64,000 bases of DNA from Trema orientale (GCA_002914845.1 JXTC01000036.1:1105315-1169314), one strand, 5' to 3'; counted from the first letter of the stretch, positions 33,715 through 46,944 are shown. Program-made: numbers and translations. The notes: generated by a model not told the origin, from the sequence alone.

Positions 33715-35810
33715 AATAACTTATTTCTTTTATGATTGGAGTAAATGCTATTATTTTTACAGATTTTTCTAGTATTTCATTTTGGATCCATATTTATAAT
33801 GCCCCAATAATATGTCTGAATAAGATTTATGCAAAATTCTGGGGCAAATAGAATCAGTGCTATTATTAGTATGGATTTTTCTAGGGTTTCATTCTCGATC
33901 CATATTAATAATGCTCCAATAACATGTGTGAACGAGATTTATACAAATTGCCAGTCAGGGTTTGGATCAATGTGAACATACCCATTTGTCGAGGAATTAG
34001 GGTCTTCATGGAGAAGATTAATAAGGATATTTCATTTCTACTTTAATGTGAAAAGCTTCCTGATTTTAATTTCAATTATTTAATTACTGGTCACTGGCTC
34101 AGGAATGCACTAAAGAGAGTGATTCTATGGGTGATTCGCACACGGTTAGATGTACGCGTTATAATCCTTGGTTTAAAGCATCTGCACTACCTTCTTATGG
34201 CCGTCAGTCTCCTTGATGTGATGCTAAAAAGGGCAAAGTGTTTCAAGGAATGCTCCATCATAATACAAACCTATGGATAGATTTTATTTGGGGGGATTCG
34301 AGATCTGATAGAGAAGATAGACCTCATATTGGGGAACTACTTGAAGTACAAGAAGAGAATGCTATCTATCATACTTGACAACATACTTTAATGCAGAAAT
34401 AAAAGGAACTTGATTATGTTTGGATGAGCAACTAGAGTATCTTGGTTTAGAGCAAATTGATTTGGTGAATCCTCATCTGAGAAGTCCTCGTTGATGGCTA
34501 ATACGACCATGGATGAGGTACTGGATATGGTGTGCAATCAACTGGTTGCTTCGAGTCGATTTAGTGGTAAGGAAAAAAGGAAAGTATTGGCAAATTTGAC
34601 TACAGGTGAGGTTCTAGAATTAGCAAAAGAGTGGATTGATGAAACTCAGAGGGAGCCCTATACTATAGTTGATGAAGGTAACATAGCAGTGAGTCTATAA
34701 AGTAGACTGTGCAAAATTTACCAATGAAAGCTTCAACTAAGGTATCTTCTTATAATAATAAAGAAAGCAAACCTTTGGAGTTGTCATTTAGGGAAAAATT
34801 GGGAGCAAAATGTGGAGGTGTATTTAAGAGTTGTGGGGCTAAAGAAGGGCTTGGGAGAAAAGTTTTAAAAGCATAGTCCTTATCATCTAGGCCTTGCTCG
34901 AGCCCTTGAGTAGTTTACTGAAGAATTCATGCTCCCCACAAAGAGGTAAGACTCAAAATTCTAGTCCTGGCTCTAGTTTTTCTGGTGTTCAAAAATCTAC
35001 GAGGGTGAGACCTAAAAGAAAATTGTCAGATTCTATGGAAAAAAAAGATGTCATGCGAAAGTACTTGAGGAAGGAGTTGAAAGAGGCAATTAATGAAACA
35101 TTGGCGAATCCTATTCTGCAGGGTCGCCAATACCAATGAGTTGCCTACGTTGGAATGTCTAGGGACTAGGAAACTCTTGGATGATTACAATTCGTAAAGT
35201 TTCCCATAATCTTGTCTTCTTATGCAAAACTAGACTAAATAGCACTTGGGCATCAAATTTTAAGTTTTTAGTTGGTTTTTTGTGAGGGTTTTTGATGGAC
35301 TGTGTTCGGTAGAATGGTAGTTTGCTTTGCCTTTAGAATGATAATAAGAATGTTAGAATCTAATCCAACTCTAAATATCATATAGATGCTTCAATCATCT
35401 CTCCGGATGGCAACTCGTGGAGATTCACATGATTTTACGACAATCTAAAGATGGCATTTGGCCATTTTTCTTAGAATTTATTGCGAAGATTGAAAACTAT
35501 AAATATATCTTCTTGGGTGATTGGGGGAGATTTCAATGAGGTTTTATCACTGCCTGAGAAAATAAGTGGTCAGGATCAAAATATGGCAAATATAGTAAAC
35601 TTTCATCTTGTTTTGACAGATTATGAGTTGGTAGACCTTAGCTTTTTGGGACCTCTTATTACTTATGATAATAAAATGACTTTTTTGATGTCATACAGGT
35701 TTTTATTTTTCTTTTCTTCAAAGGATAATCCAATTTATATGCATAATATATATGATATCTTGATCATATATAACTTTTCTTTTTTTTTTCCTCAAAGAAA
35801 AAAAGGATAA
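33715..35810 (+). pseudogene. LINE-1 retrotransposon remnant: ORF1 end and ORF2 endonuclease
   Basis: The ORF1 part shows a DUF4283-like piece (FWIHI/INNAP, twice) and then CRGIRVFMEKINKDISF and CEKLPDFNFN...TGHWLRN (33960-34115). These match the ribosome/RNA-binding zf-CCHC_4 region of plant L1 ORF1, although its zinc-binding Cys residues are mostly lost. YNPWFKASAL (about 34160) follows. ORF2 begins at ATG 35136 (MSCLRWNV-stop-GLGNSW) and keeps apurinic endonuclease motifs: WVIGGDFNEVL (about 35512-35545) and DYELVDLSFLGPLITYDNK (about 35620-35680). Homology stops at about 35695, before the reverse transcriptase. Multiple stops and frameshifts are present. Confidence 0.8.
33740..33960 (+). 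repeat. 112-bp tandem duplication in LINE ORF1
   Basis: GATTTTTCTAG with following TTTCATT...GATCCATATT and AATGCYCCAATAA appears at 33762 and 33874. Both copies encode the same DUF4283-like stretch, so the duplication arose within the element. Confidence 0.85.
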
Positions 35811-36939
35811 TTTATAAGGTTTAAATTAACAAAAAGAGTACATTATATAGTTTTTTAAGGTTAAATCATTTCTTCTTTTTATGGTTGAGTTCTTTCTCTT
35901 TGTCGCTGGTGCTATCTCTTTTACTAAATCAATTATCTCACAAAGAGTTAAATTTTGTATATATAAATTCGAATATCATTCATAGACTCTTTGTGATCTT
36001 TTACTGCAAAATTTATTGTAGATGAATTCTAATCTAATGACTTCTCCCTACTTTTCAATAAAATAGGAAAGCTATACAATAAAATGAAGAGGAAGTGAAA
36101 AAAAAAAAAAAGAAGTTGGGTATGGATAGTAAATTTTTAATGAACAGTTAAGGAGGATGTCACTAAAACAACGTTAGATATACTTGAAAGATCGTTTCTT
36201 CGACTAGTATTGGGATGATGTAGTGGGATAGATAAGAATAATCCTGAATCAGAATAGCCTTACTCTTTAGAGATAGAGTGAAAAGTTGAATGTAGGACAC
36301 TTTTTAAGTCAGTTTATTCTTTCGAATCATTTCTAAGTTGTGATGTGTTAAATATGAAGAAGTTAAGAAGGATGTTACTCGAAAAAAGTTAGATATACTT
36401 GAGAGATTATTTTTCGACTAGCATTGGGATAATATAGTGGCATGTCTTAAATCATATAAGAAGTAGCACAATGTGTTATATCAGATAGTAGATAATATAG
36501 AAACTCATTTAATAGATCTTGGTTTTGATAGATCTTAAGCAAATTGGATCTTCTATGGAGAAGTTGATATTATTCATGTTTTTAGTAAAGTGCATGAATA
36601 AAATGATGATATAGATATTTATTAGTCAAAGTTGTGATGACCTTATTGACAATGATGTGGATGTGGAGGATAATATTGCAGTGTGGCTTCTTGTTTTCTC
36701 AACACTATGAAGATAAAGCAATTTACGATTTTCCGCATGATGAAGTGGTTTATCTAGACGGAGTACTCAGGATAATAAACTCGTCCAACTTGTAACAAGG
36801 AAACTCTATCAAATAAATAAAACTGTCAACAAAAATAAAAACCAAAAAAATAATAAAAAATTAAAACAATAAAGAGAAGGGAATGGAACCTGCAACATAC
36901 TGAGAGAAAAAAAGAAAAAAAGATATTAGATTTGAGAGA
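35811..36939. other. Unassigned, with a diverged 215-bp repeat
   Basis: GTTAAGGAGGATGTCACT (36147) and GTTAAGAAGGATGTTACT (36362) start related segments that continue with GTTAGATATACTTGA and GACTAGYATTGGGAT. Parts could be further LINE ORF2 debris, but I cannot align them with confidence. Confidence 0.4.
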
Positions 36940-37115
36940 TTGATCAGAAAGGGTTTCAGAGAAAAGAGAGCGAGTTTCCAAGAAAAAGAGTAAAAGTTTC
37001 ATAGGAGAGAGAAAGAGAAAGGGAGGGAGAGACAGAGAGAGACACTAAGAAAAGAAAGTGTGAGAGATTGAGAAAGTGAGAGAAATGAGAAGAAAGAAAA
37101 GGTTTCAAGGGTTTA
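36940..37115. repeat. Purine-rich (GA) tract
   Basis: About 170 bp of almost only A and G on the + strand, with GAGAGAGAC and GAAAGAGAAAGGG units. On the minus strand it is CT-rich and lies just downstream of an LTR-like block, so it could be a retroelement leader. Confidence 0.75.
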
Positions 37116-37129
37116 AGCTTGAAATCACA

Positions 37130-39058
37130 TTGGGATAGGATCTGAACATTCTATAATGCTTGCCAAATAACAATGTTTCTAGAATTTAAAAAACTTTTTT
37201 TAAAAACTAAAAAGCATCTATAATTCTATATCAATGCATAAATTGCATAGATATAGGATTTTAATATTTTCACGAAAAAGAAAAAACTCAAATTCACGGA
37301 TTTTTTTGGCACTAAGGCAACGACAAATGTCAGCATAAACCATATGTTCGATGGCCGATGCCTCAGGACAAGCCTCCATAATTGGGGATTTTTTTATCAA
37401 TCCCATGTCAAGACGTGCCAATTAAACGCATTGGCATTTGGATTCTTTCTTGATGCGTCGAAAAATATCATGTATCTTGTAGAGCCTCTACTTCATCTTG
37501 AGCCTGAACTATAAGAAATTAACGATTTCGTATACAGCAGATAGTCTTTTAAGAACCCTACAGACACTTAAATAGGGATAGCAGCGAGACAATTTGTATT
37601 TAAATTTATATTCAATTAACTTTTAATTATTAATTACTATTTTTAAAATTTGAATAAAACACCTCACCGAATTACGGGGAGGTGGCATAGGTCATAGAGG
37701 AATTTTCTTTTTGTAATGCGCAACCCATGGAGGGATATCCCATTGCGAGTCCCAAATTAAAAATATCTCTTCCTTCTTTATTATTTTTATTTCCAAATTA
37801 AAAATTCAAATTTGGAAAAAAAGAAGTTAAATCATATTTAATCCATGTAAATATAATTTAAAATTTTATCAATTCAAATTTCAAATTATAGAATAGAAAA
37901 TATTATTAACTTATTTAATAATATTTATTTTCTAAATAATATCCAATATTATCTAAATAATCTAATTAAATAAATAGCATTAATTAATTCTCAATTAATT
38001 AATACTTATCCATAATTTTGTAAAACGTTAATATTATTGAGAGAACATTTCTCTACGTTGTATTATTTAAATAGAGTGATATAAATTAAATAATTTAATA
38101 TCCTACAATCATAAATAATTCACTACAGCAATTAGGAGTTCAAATTAGATCTATGGACCTATAATTCAAATTTCAATAAATTTAGATAATTAATTAAACT
38201 TTTTTTAATTAATTTGTCTACTCCAGAGTTGCTCTAATATAAACTTTGAATTGTACCCTTGAATTTATAAAGTGTAATTTACTCGAAGAAGCAATTAAGT
38301 AATCCATTAATTTAATCATTATATATAAACTAATTGTCCATAAATAATTCATAATTAGGACTAGATTCATTCTGCTAACGTCCCTGATTGTTTCTTTTTT
38401 CCTTAAGTTCTAACAATTATCTAATAAACAAGTAATTGATCATAATCTTATTGTAAATTGTGTGCTCAACTATTCAAGTCCCGAATTATGAATTATTCTT
38501 ACAACTTCCAAATGTAAGGTATGGATTCTATATCTAATTCTACATCTATATATTATCATTCTCAGCTGTATCCTAAACTATATATCTAAGATACAAGAGC
38601 TTAGAGTATTTTATAACTAGCATGTGTTGGGTAAGTCAAAAAAATATAATTTAATAAGTAGGAGTCAGTTAAATATTCAGGATTAAGATTATATCATACA
38701 TGACATCTTAGTGATAAAATTAATTTCATGAAAAGCAAAGATTATCGAAGAATAAATTTTATCTAGTCCAATATAATATAATCAATATTATATTAGGTGT
38801 CCTCATTCTAATGTCACCATATTAGTAACATGGATAATATTACCATATTCTTAATGAGAATGAGCTGGTCAAGCAACTTACTAATTAAAGATTCTAAACT
38901 TTAATTATTTGTTACAAATAATTTAGAATATTTAACTATATACTCAATTCTATTGTATTCAACTGTTGAATGCTGAGTTTACATTATTATAAGTAATCAG
39001 CGAGTTTTTATTATTAAAACAAACAATTCATATGTTTTAGGGACTATCCCTAATAAAT
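37130..39058 (-). mobile_element. Degenerate Ty1/copia-like LTR
   Basis: Read on the minus strand, the block begins near 39058 with TTAGGGATAGTCCCTAAAAC and ATATGAATTG, wording typical of plant copia LTR starts. A TATA-like TATTTAAGTG lies near 37570, with CT-rich sequence downstream. No polymerase fragment, primer site or target duplication is visible, and the far boundary is a guess. A 67-codon frame at 37218-37421 on minus was not recognised. Confidence 0.35.
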
Positions 39059-39678
39059 ATAGACTTAGGAGATTAGCTTTTTTTCTAAATTTACATTATG
39101 TTTAGGTTTTTCACGTTTAAACTAATGGTTAGGACAAAATCTATTTATATTTGTTATTTGAATGAAATTAACTTTAATATTATTATTTAAATTCATTTCA
39201 AAATTCAAAATAAATTAATGTTACTTATTCTACAATAAAATTGTTAAAATATTATACGTAATGTGATAATAAAATATTTAATTATTATTCATTTGAAAAG
39301 CATTATAATCTATAACAACGACAATTATGAATTTGTTGTAAGGATAGAGGTATTTCAAAATATCTCTGATAACTTTCTTTATATCGATAATGCATGACAT
39401 CGATTTACACTTAATTTTACTGACAATCCGACGTGTCGTTGTCTAACGGGTTTATATGGACGACTTGAGGTTCTGTACCAAAGATAATTGTCATCGCTAC
39501 GTGCTCTTTTTCTTGAAGTTTGCTTTGCTTTCATTTTTATTGCATCTCTCGCTAGAACGTAGCATTTTTATTGCACCTCTTGCTAGAACGTACGTTTAAT
39601 CCATAGTGAGAGAGTGTATCATACGCCAACCTTATACTTTGTGTGCATACATGTATATGCATATGTGTATGTATATAT
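39059..39678. other. Intergenic, no feature seen
   Basis: AT-rich. A short direct repeat (AGCATTTTTATTGCACCTCT versus CATTTTTATTGCATCTCT, 39530-39590, each followed by GCTAGAACGTA) is the only structure. Confidence 0.5.
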
Positions 39679-39918
39679 AGGTTGTCAATCAAGTAGGTAT
39701 TTTTTTTTTAATTTATGTATGGGTATTTTTTTTTAGCCGTTATATCATCATCTAATGGTGATCCAACGGCTATAATGATGTGCATGAAAAGACGTACATT
39801 ATTAAAATTATTTCTCTCTCTTATTTTTTAATATAAAAAAATGTGTAAAAAAAATTTCTATTTGCTAAATTAATACCTATACATAGGTTAAAATTAAATA
39901 CCTACAAGATTTGTGCCT
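39679..39918. mobile_element. MITE, about 240 bp
   Basis: The left end AGGTTGTCAATCAAGTAGGT and right end (reverse complement AGGCACAAATCTTGTAGGT) pair, and the pairing extends inward: GTATTTTTTTTTTAATTTATG and TATGGGTATT against AATACCTATACATAGG. Both ends are embedded in TA-rich DNA (TATATA), compatible with a TA target duplication. No coding capacity. Confidence 0.65.
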
Positions 39919-41502
39919 ATATATATATTTAAAAGGACATGGACTCTGGAGAGGTTTAATTTAATGAGCCCCAGCAATGCACGTGCTCTGTTTAATTTCT
40001 TGTGAGCTCAGTCTAAACAAAAGCGGAGGTCTGGATCAGCTCAACATTTTTAAATATGCTTTTATAACTTGCAAAAACTAATTAATATATATATGTAATG
40101 TATATGTATAAACGTATAGGTAGGACCGTGAGACACGTTTGAAGTATATATTAAAGTTGTAGTATATTGTTAACTTATGGAAGATTCATGTTTTTTTTTT
40201 AGTGGGAAAGACTCATGTTATTAAATCCACATCTGATGTGTGCGCATTAATAAAGAAAAAATAATGAATACTTCCAGGGGAAGAGATATACATATATCTA
40301 TATAAGAATATTTATGCATAATTTTTTGTGTTTTTTTTTTCTTTAAAAAAAATTGATTTGGCCAAGGGTTTGGAAATTCATTATTAAGGTTGTACAAGTC
40401 AAATATTGGAGGGTGCATGTAGGGAAGATCATGTGAGGATGACATTGAACCAGCACAATGCTTGACAAAGTTGGACGATTAGAAGGGAATATCTGGGAGG
40501 ATTGAAAAGGAATAAGAAACTTGTATATGGGTATGAGGAAATAGGGTTTCGCCAATGACAACCATATGAAAGCAAACAAACAACCCTTTAGGCACTGTCA
40601 CAAATTCAGGTCAATGGGTCGGCCACAAGAAATTAATCAATATTTCTTATTTCTTGACTATTACAACCACCCCATATCATTCATCATTTGCCAAAAATGC
40701 TAGAGTGACCTACAATTTCATTTATATTTGATGATCACCCAACTTGCATGACACGTGTCACCAAAAAGGTGGTATAACCATATTATAAAAGGGTTAAAAG
40801 GTTATTCACCTAAATCATGATGTTGTTTAATACCTTTGAGTTAGGTCCAATTATAGATCTCGCTAGACCGTACCATGGCATGTATTATAATATTCCCATC
40901 ATGATGATGAATGTGAATATAGACATGAGAACAAGAACACCATTCAAACACATTGCAATTAGAAGGAAATAATTAGAACAACTTAAGTAAAGTTAAATAC
41001 TAAATTAGGAATTAGCATCATCCTTCCAATTTGGAAGTGGCATTTAGCAACTATGCATGTCATGAATAAGTTTAGATTTAATTGCTGTACTTTGTTGCTT
41101 ATCCTCAATAATTTAGGAAGGCAATTTTATGGTCATTAATTTGATAGCGAGCGAAACTTCATTATCAAATAATTAATTTTTGAATAATTTTTGCAAGGAA
41201 AAATTAAAATACAAATTTTTTATAATACCTTTGCATAAATCGTAAATATTTATGTTGGTTTATCAACGAAAAAATTCAGCGGTGGTGGACTTTAATTTGT
41301 ACATAATAATTCTCTCAGTTTGCTTGGTGTTCTATTTATATATATATATATATATGGGTGAGGTTTTAATGGTTACTACAATATTTACCTATTGATAGTT
41401 ACTGTAATTTTAGCCATTTAATGAAAATCAAATAGTTCTAACTAATTAGATAGTTAGCCAACAAAATTTATGATAATTTATTAGCTTTGAACTTATAAAC
41501 CT
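39919..41502. other. Intergenic, no feature recognised
   Basis: Ordinary AT-rich DNA, including a (TA)n run at 41338-41355. Minus-strand frames at 40221-40579 have no recognisable domain. Some less AT-rich stretches (40520-40640, 40840-40920) could be old genic DNA, but nothing supports a gene. Confidence 0.45.
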
Positions 41503-42307
41503 TGTTAAATACATTTTGAATGGGTGACTTATTGGTGACCTATAAACATATCAATTTTTTTCAATATTTCTTTACTTATTTAAATAGAATCTTTTTTAGA
41601 TTAATTCATTCCATCATTCTTTCCCATTATAGTTCTCATTCCTACTCTCTAATTATTAATTCCGAATTAGGAAAAAAAAAGTTTATATGCCATTAGTCAA
41701 CCATATTAAATAATTAATTATTCAAATGTTACCATTAATAATCTTCCACTAATCAGAAGTGATAAAAGAAAATATAAAAATCACACCTATTAAATTACGA
41801 ATTAATTTTATTTAGTTTTTGAATTTATTATTTACAAATAAACTCGTTTAATATCCCTCTAGGATTTTCTCATAGAGACCTCCTTCCTATTGTCTATAAA
41901 TAGGGACTCCAGACATCCATTTCACAAGGAACAGAAAATAGTTATTGTAGAGAGAAAAGATTCACAAAGATAAACGAATAGTTCATATTTTGTTCTTAGA
42001 TTTCTTTGTGAATCAACAAATAGTTTCTAACTTGATCTTTTCCTATATAGCATATAGAGACAACACTCTCGTGTGACATAAAGATAGTACGGAAGATCTA
42101 CTGGGATTAGAATTATTCTCTTGGTCGTCTTAGATCTGCAAAAGATATATTTACAATCACATATCTAAAATATTATTATGACATTGAAATACTTCTAATT
42201 ATTTTTCTGCTGTGTTGATTCTTTGAAAAATTATTTGTGAAATTTTCTATAAAAATTAAAATTTTAAAAATACCACCAGCTGCAATTTTTCTTTAGTTTT
42301 CCTAACA
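41503..42307 (+). mobile_element. Probable solo LTR, Ty1/copia-like
   Basis: It starts TGTTAAATACATTTTG (41503) and ends GTTTTCCTAACA (42307), giving TGTTA...TAACA termini of the copia kind. A TATA box CTATAAATAGG is at 41894-41904, followed by a transcribed-leader-like region with AGATCTACTGGGATTAGAAT. No primer-binding site or coding sequence follows, so it looks solo. The flanks (AACCT, AATAT) do not match, and the 5' boundary may be further left. Confidence 0.45.
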
Positions 42308-42859
42308 AATATTTTTCGAGGAGAAAATGTCATCAAATGACATTATATTTCTTTTTTTTTTTATGACAAAGTCTCCTATATTTTTAAAAATATAAAAAAA
42401 CCGCCTTGAATTTTGCTTTTATTATAAAAATCCCTTTTGGATAACACTAAAATCTAACCCTCTAGTGTAAACTAAATCGATAGAACTGATAGGAATTAAC
42501 AACATTACCCTAATATAAGTGAGGGTAAATTTAGACTTATATAAAGATTAAGAATTGCCAATACTATTTTTCAAATAATATTTTGATTCATGAAATTAAT
42601 GATATTATAAATGATATAAGAGTTTCTAACAAATATTTATGTGTCCAAACAAAAAGTAAAAATAGAATATAATAACCTAACCTTATGGGTAATTTTGTCA
42701 TTTTAGCTTATATGGGAAGGTCATATTTCAGAAAAGTAAAATAAAATCACAAGGCCTTCTATAATGAGAAAAATCAAACAAGGGATTTTCCTATATTTCC
42801 ATAAAAGATAAGGGCTCTATCAAAAGAAGATGAAATACATGGCCGTTTTATGACGTTTT
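42308..42859. other. Unassigned, possibly U3 of the next LTR
   Basis: AT-rich with T tracts and a few inverted words (CCTATATTT, CCTATATTTCC). The start of the gypsy-like LTR ending at 45139 may lie here, but I could not fix it. Confidence 0.4.
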
Positions 42860-45139
42860 CTCATATTTTGAGACTATTGGTCCTTTCTGTAAAAATCCAG
42901 TTTTTAGATGAGTAAAATGGTCATTTGACCTTATATCATTTAAAAAAAAATTTATATATATATATACACATATGTTTCTCTCTCTCTCTTCCTCTCCCCC
43001 GACTTACTCTCACCCTCTCGTCTCTCTCGTTGCACAGCCGAACGGAAGAGCAAGAGGACCAGCCGCTGCCGGCCCTCGTCGTGCCCCGCCCCCGAGCCCA
43101 GACTATGCACGCCGCCCAGCCGAGTCGAGTACCGAAGCTCCGAGGCTGCCAGACCACCGCGTTGCCAAGGAGGAGCGAAACTCAGCCGCGGCTTCCGTCG
43201 CTCGCAGGCGAGGATTCCGGCGACAAAAATTCACAAAACTGGTGGCATTCGGACCCTTTCGTCGTGGGCTTTCTCCTGGTATATATTTCACGATCCTATT
43301 TTGCTCGGATTGAAAGTTACCATTTTAGAGTATTTTGAGTTTCGAATTTTAGTTTTCGATCTGATCGTTAGATTTCATTTTTGTTGTCATTTTGGAATGT
43401 ACTCAGAAAATAAAGAAGTTTGATATATATATATAGACTATATTTGGTGACCGGCACGAAAATCAATATCTAAGGGCTTATATTTGTCTAGTTTTATGCG
43501 TCACCGGTCCGGTGTCAGTCCGGACCCGAATTAGTTGAGTTATGTGTCTAACTTAGCTATTTTGGACATTAGGAATTCAATGGAGAGGTCTACTCATTAT
43601 TTTGAAGCTCCGTTGGGAAGTTGGTTCTTCCCAAGTAAGCGATCGAGGGCGTGAAATTGGTTCCCGACCCTCCAAACGATCGTCCAATGGCATCTTTATC
43701 CAATACCGTAGTATCGCTATTCTAGTGAGGTAGGGATTCGGTTACCTCTCTTTTACATCATTCTAAATAAAACTCATTTTCTACAACATACGAGAACAAA
43801 TGTAATTTTAGAACTGTTTTAGAAATATCTGGTGGAATTAAATTATTACATATATTGGATTGCTCTGGAAATTTTCGAAGTGCAAGTTATTTTTGGATAT
43901 GTTAAAATAGGGCCGTTATGCTGCCCATTTTTCTACAAAATTTAATTAATCATTTTATTAAAAACCAGAGTATCATTTGAACCTAAATTACTGCACGGCT
44001 ACTTTTACACATCAGTTCAGAGTACACGTATCATAGGATCACACATGAGTCCCAGGTTAGCATCATAGGATTTTTACAGTATAGTATTGCGGCCCCACCG
44101 ACGGTGCAGAGTCTGTAGACCCGCGCGAGGTATTTTTTCTGATTACCTCCCCATTTGGCAGGCATAGGCAATGCGATTGCCCCTCCAGGTTTGGTAGGCG
44201 ACACATGGGTATCCCCTTTAGTTATGGGCTAGGTATCAGGTAGGCTGTATGGCACACGTAGTACCAACACCCTGGTTTCCATTGATGAGAAGTGGTAAAC
44301 TTATAGGTATGGGTGGATTTGTGTCATGTATTTGTGGACTGATTGGTTTTGAGACATTATATTTTCCGTACATCTATATATGCATATGGACTATCGGTTT
44401 TGGATATTTTTATAAATATATGCACATATATATTTGTAAAGTTATTTCATATTAAACTAACCATACAGGGACTTTTCATCACTAAAAAAGTTTTAAAATG
44501 AGGTAATAGTTTCTCTACTGGGCTTTCGAGCTCACTCCTTCTATTTCTCCCCCTCCCCCTCCCCCCTTTCAGGTGGTCCATTCGAGTTAGTTGCCTCGTT
44601 GGCTAGGCAAGTCGCTTGGCTCACACTCGAGGTCTTATTCCTCTTGGGTTGGTACCTTTCTTTATCTCACTCTTACTCCGTGTCCAATTGTTTAGCCAAG
44701 TTTGTTGTTCCTACTTAGTGAATTTATGAGGACGTATTTTCTACTATTTGAGGACTTGATGTATAAACGGGACCCTTTGGTTCTCAAGGAGAATATTTTT
44801 TAAAGATTTGAGTACTTAGAATCTTGATTAATTTTGTAAATCGGTTTTTGGACTTTCCGACTTAAGGTTTGCGGACTTCATTTTTATCAACGTTAAAGTT
44901 TTTATCAAACCAAGTTTTTGTATAAAGTAATTATATTTTATTGAATTTTAATTGGCATATCTTTCTTAATAAATTAAATTAAAGATGGGTTCCCTTTTAT
45001 ATAAAATTTCTAATAATTCAAGGAGTAAAATGAAATATCAAAGTACTTAGTTTTTTCCGAATTTTGTAAAATTCCTTATTTCCATTAATTTACACTCAAA
45101 ATTACTAAAAGCCACGGCCTAGGATTTTGGGCCGTGACA
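42860..45139 (+). mobile_element. Ty3/gypsy-like LTR (solo or truncated)
   Basis: The block ends in GGATTTTGGGCCGTGACA (45122-45139), a typical gypsy LTR end. It has a TATA-rich promoter (42951-42968), then a CT-rich, GC-rich leader (42970-43280). It also has the sequence TCTCTACTGGGCTTTCGAGC followed by CTCACTCC and CCCC-rich DNA with TTTCAGGTGG (44505-44575), which recurs in many plant gypsy LTRs. The open frames across 42925-43338 belong to this leader and are overlapping in several frames. No primer site or gag follows; the 5' end is unresolved. Confidence 0.55.
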
Positions 45140-46390
45140 CTTTCAAAGTATGACTACGAAGATTAATAATAAATTAGATTCACAAAGATTATTTACTCAC
45201 TTTTCATCACAAAGACTGAAGCATTTAGTTCTTTAATTTTAATTCCATTCTATTTCGGTAGTTAGATCGTTAAATTTCTTTGTTTGTTTGTACTAATAAT
45301 ATTTAATGAAAGATTTTAACTTTAATTAATTATTATAAACTATATTTAGTTTATTATCTATAAACTTAATCCTCATATATGTAACACTACTTATATACTA
45401 AATTTATGATGATATTAATAAACTAAGAATTTTTTCATATTTATTAGATATACAAAATATGCACAAAATCAAATAGAAAAAAATATCATTTTATTTATTA
45501 AGCAAAAATCCAAATAAAAATAAACCCTAACACCACGAAAGCCTCTATGAAAAGCCAATGAATATACAAAACCACCACTTTTTAATGGCGAAAAAAATTC
45601 CGAAGTCCATGAAGATTCTCTATATATAATATTCACATTTTAGTCCCTGCTTAATATCTATAACTTTTATTTTTAATCCTCCCATACGTACGCCACTTAG
45701 GTTGGTCATGTTCACACCTATTTTTACATTAAATATTTCATGTCTTGACACATGAAAAGAAATAAAGAAAAAATAATAATTCCGTTTCACTTACCAGCTT
45801 TAGCGAGCAGCATTATTTTAATTAATTTTTAACTCTTTTGCCGAAAAATTACAATTTTGACCGGGAGTGCTATCATCTATGTCGGCATCAGGACTTACGA
45901 AAAATAAACCGGAAAAAAATGAAAAAAATGCAAAGAAAGCAGAAAATAAAAAAGAAAAGAAAAATGAAGCTATTTTATTTTCTGGTTAGTAGAAGAAGTG
46001 AATTTAATGGCCAAAGTAAATGGAAATATTTAGTTACCTATTTAATTGGTAGCTCAAGTTAGGTGGAACATACATAGGGATACAAAACATATTAAAAATA
46101 AAGGCAGTGGATTTATCTATTATATATTGCCAAAGCTACTTATCTGTTTATTTATTTATTGTTAAGGTGACAGGAGTATAGACAGAGAGAGAAGAGGTAA
46201 TGGAAGCGAAGAGGGTGGGGAAAAAAGAATTCAAGATTTCTCTGTCAAATCTAGTCATGAAAATTTTAACCCGAAGTCTCCGGGTAAGGCATACAAAATT
46301 GCAAAACCATTTCAGATTTCGTGTTTCTAGTGTTGACTAAATAAAATAAAAAATAAAAGAGAGAGACAAGGGTTTTGTTAGAGTGTCATT
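45140..46390. other. Intergenic upstream region of the KANADI gene
   Basis: About 1.25 kb between the gypsy-like LTR and the predicted KANADI TATA box. It is AT-rich, with GA-rich DNA at 46170-46220 and no coding signal, and presumably holds the proximal promoter. The 74-codon frame at 45838 is Lys-rich and has no domain. Confidence 0.5.
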
Positions 46391-46394
46391 TTCC

Positions 46395-46402
46395 TATATA
46401 TA
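46395..46402 (+). promoter_or_regulatory. Candidate TATA box of the KANADI gene
   Basis: CTATATATAC at 46394-46403 in a less repetitive context, about 610 bp upstream of the start codon, followed by CT-rich leader sequence (46430-46790) typical of plant 5' UTRs. A second TATA-like run (46915-46944) is a (TA)n microsatellite only 70 bp from the ATG and is less likely to be the promoter. Confidence 0.45.
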
Positions 46403-46914
46403 CTCTCGAGAGGCATTTAGGAAACCTAAAATCCATATCTCTCTTCATCACAATATCCTTTCCATTAATTTTTTCTTTTTTTCATTTCTTTTATTTTTAA
46501 TTTTATTTCTTTAGGAGCATATCTCAACTCCCTTTTTCTCTCTCTCTCCCTTCCTTAGGATGTCTGTTTCTTGATGAAGAGAAAAGGTCCTCCTTTTTCC
46601 ATTGAGCCATCTTTACAGCACACTTAGTACACTCTTTATCTTCTAATTTCTCTCTTTTCTCTCTCCTAATTATTTTCTTTCTTTGTCATCTATACTACGA
46701 ACCGACTCAATCACTAGTACTCTACTAGCTAATATATCTCTTTTTCTCTCGGATTTTCTTCCCCCACTTCCTCTCTCTTTTTTTCTCTTTTTATCTCGAG
46801 AAAGAAAAATAAACTAAGCAACACACATCTCAAACTATAGCACCCTTATTTCTTTGTAATTCATTTCAGAATTCCATTTCCTGAGGTGGGTTAATAGATT
46901 TTTTTTGGTTTTTC

Positions 46915-46944
46915 TTATATATACATATATATATATATATATAC
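46915..46944 (+). repeat. (TA)n microsatellite in the presumed KANADI 5' UTR
   Basis: TATATATACATATATATATA-type run directly upstream of the coding region. It is likely length-polymorphic. Confidence 0.85.

Noticed and set aside
42925-43338. A 137-codon frame and three overlapping frames
   Set aside because: GC/CT-rich leader of a gypsy-like LTR; all frames are open at once and none has a domain.
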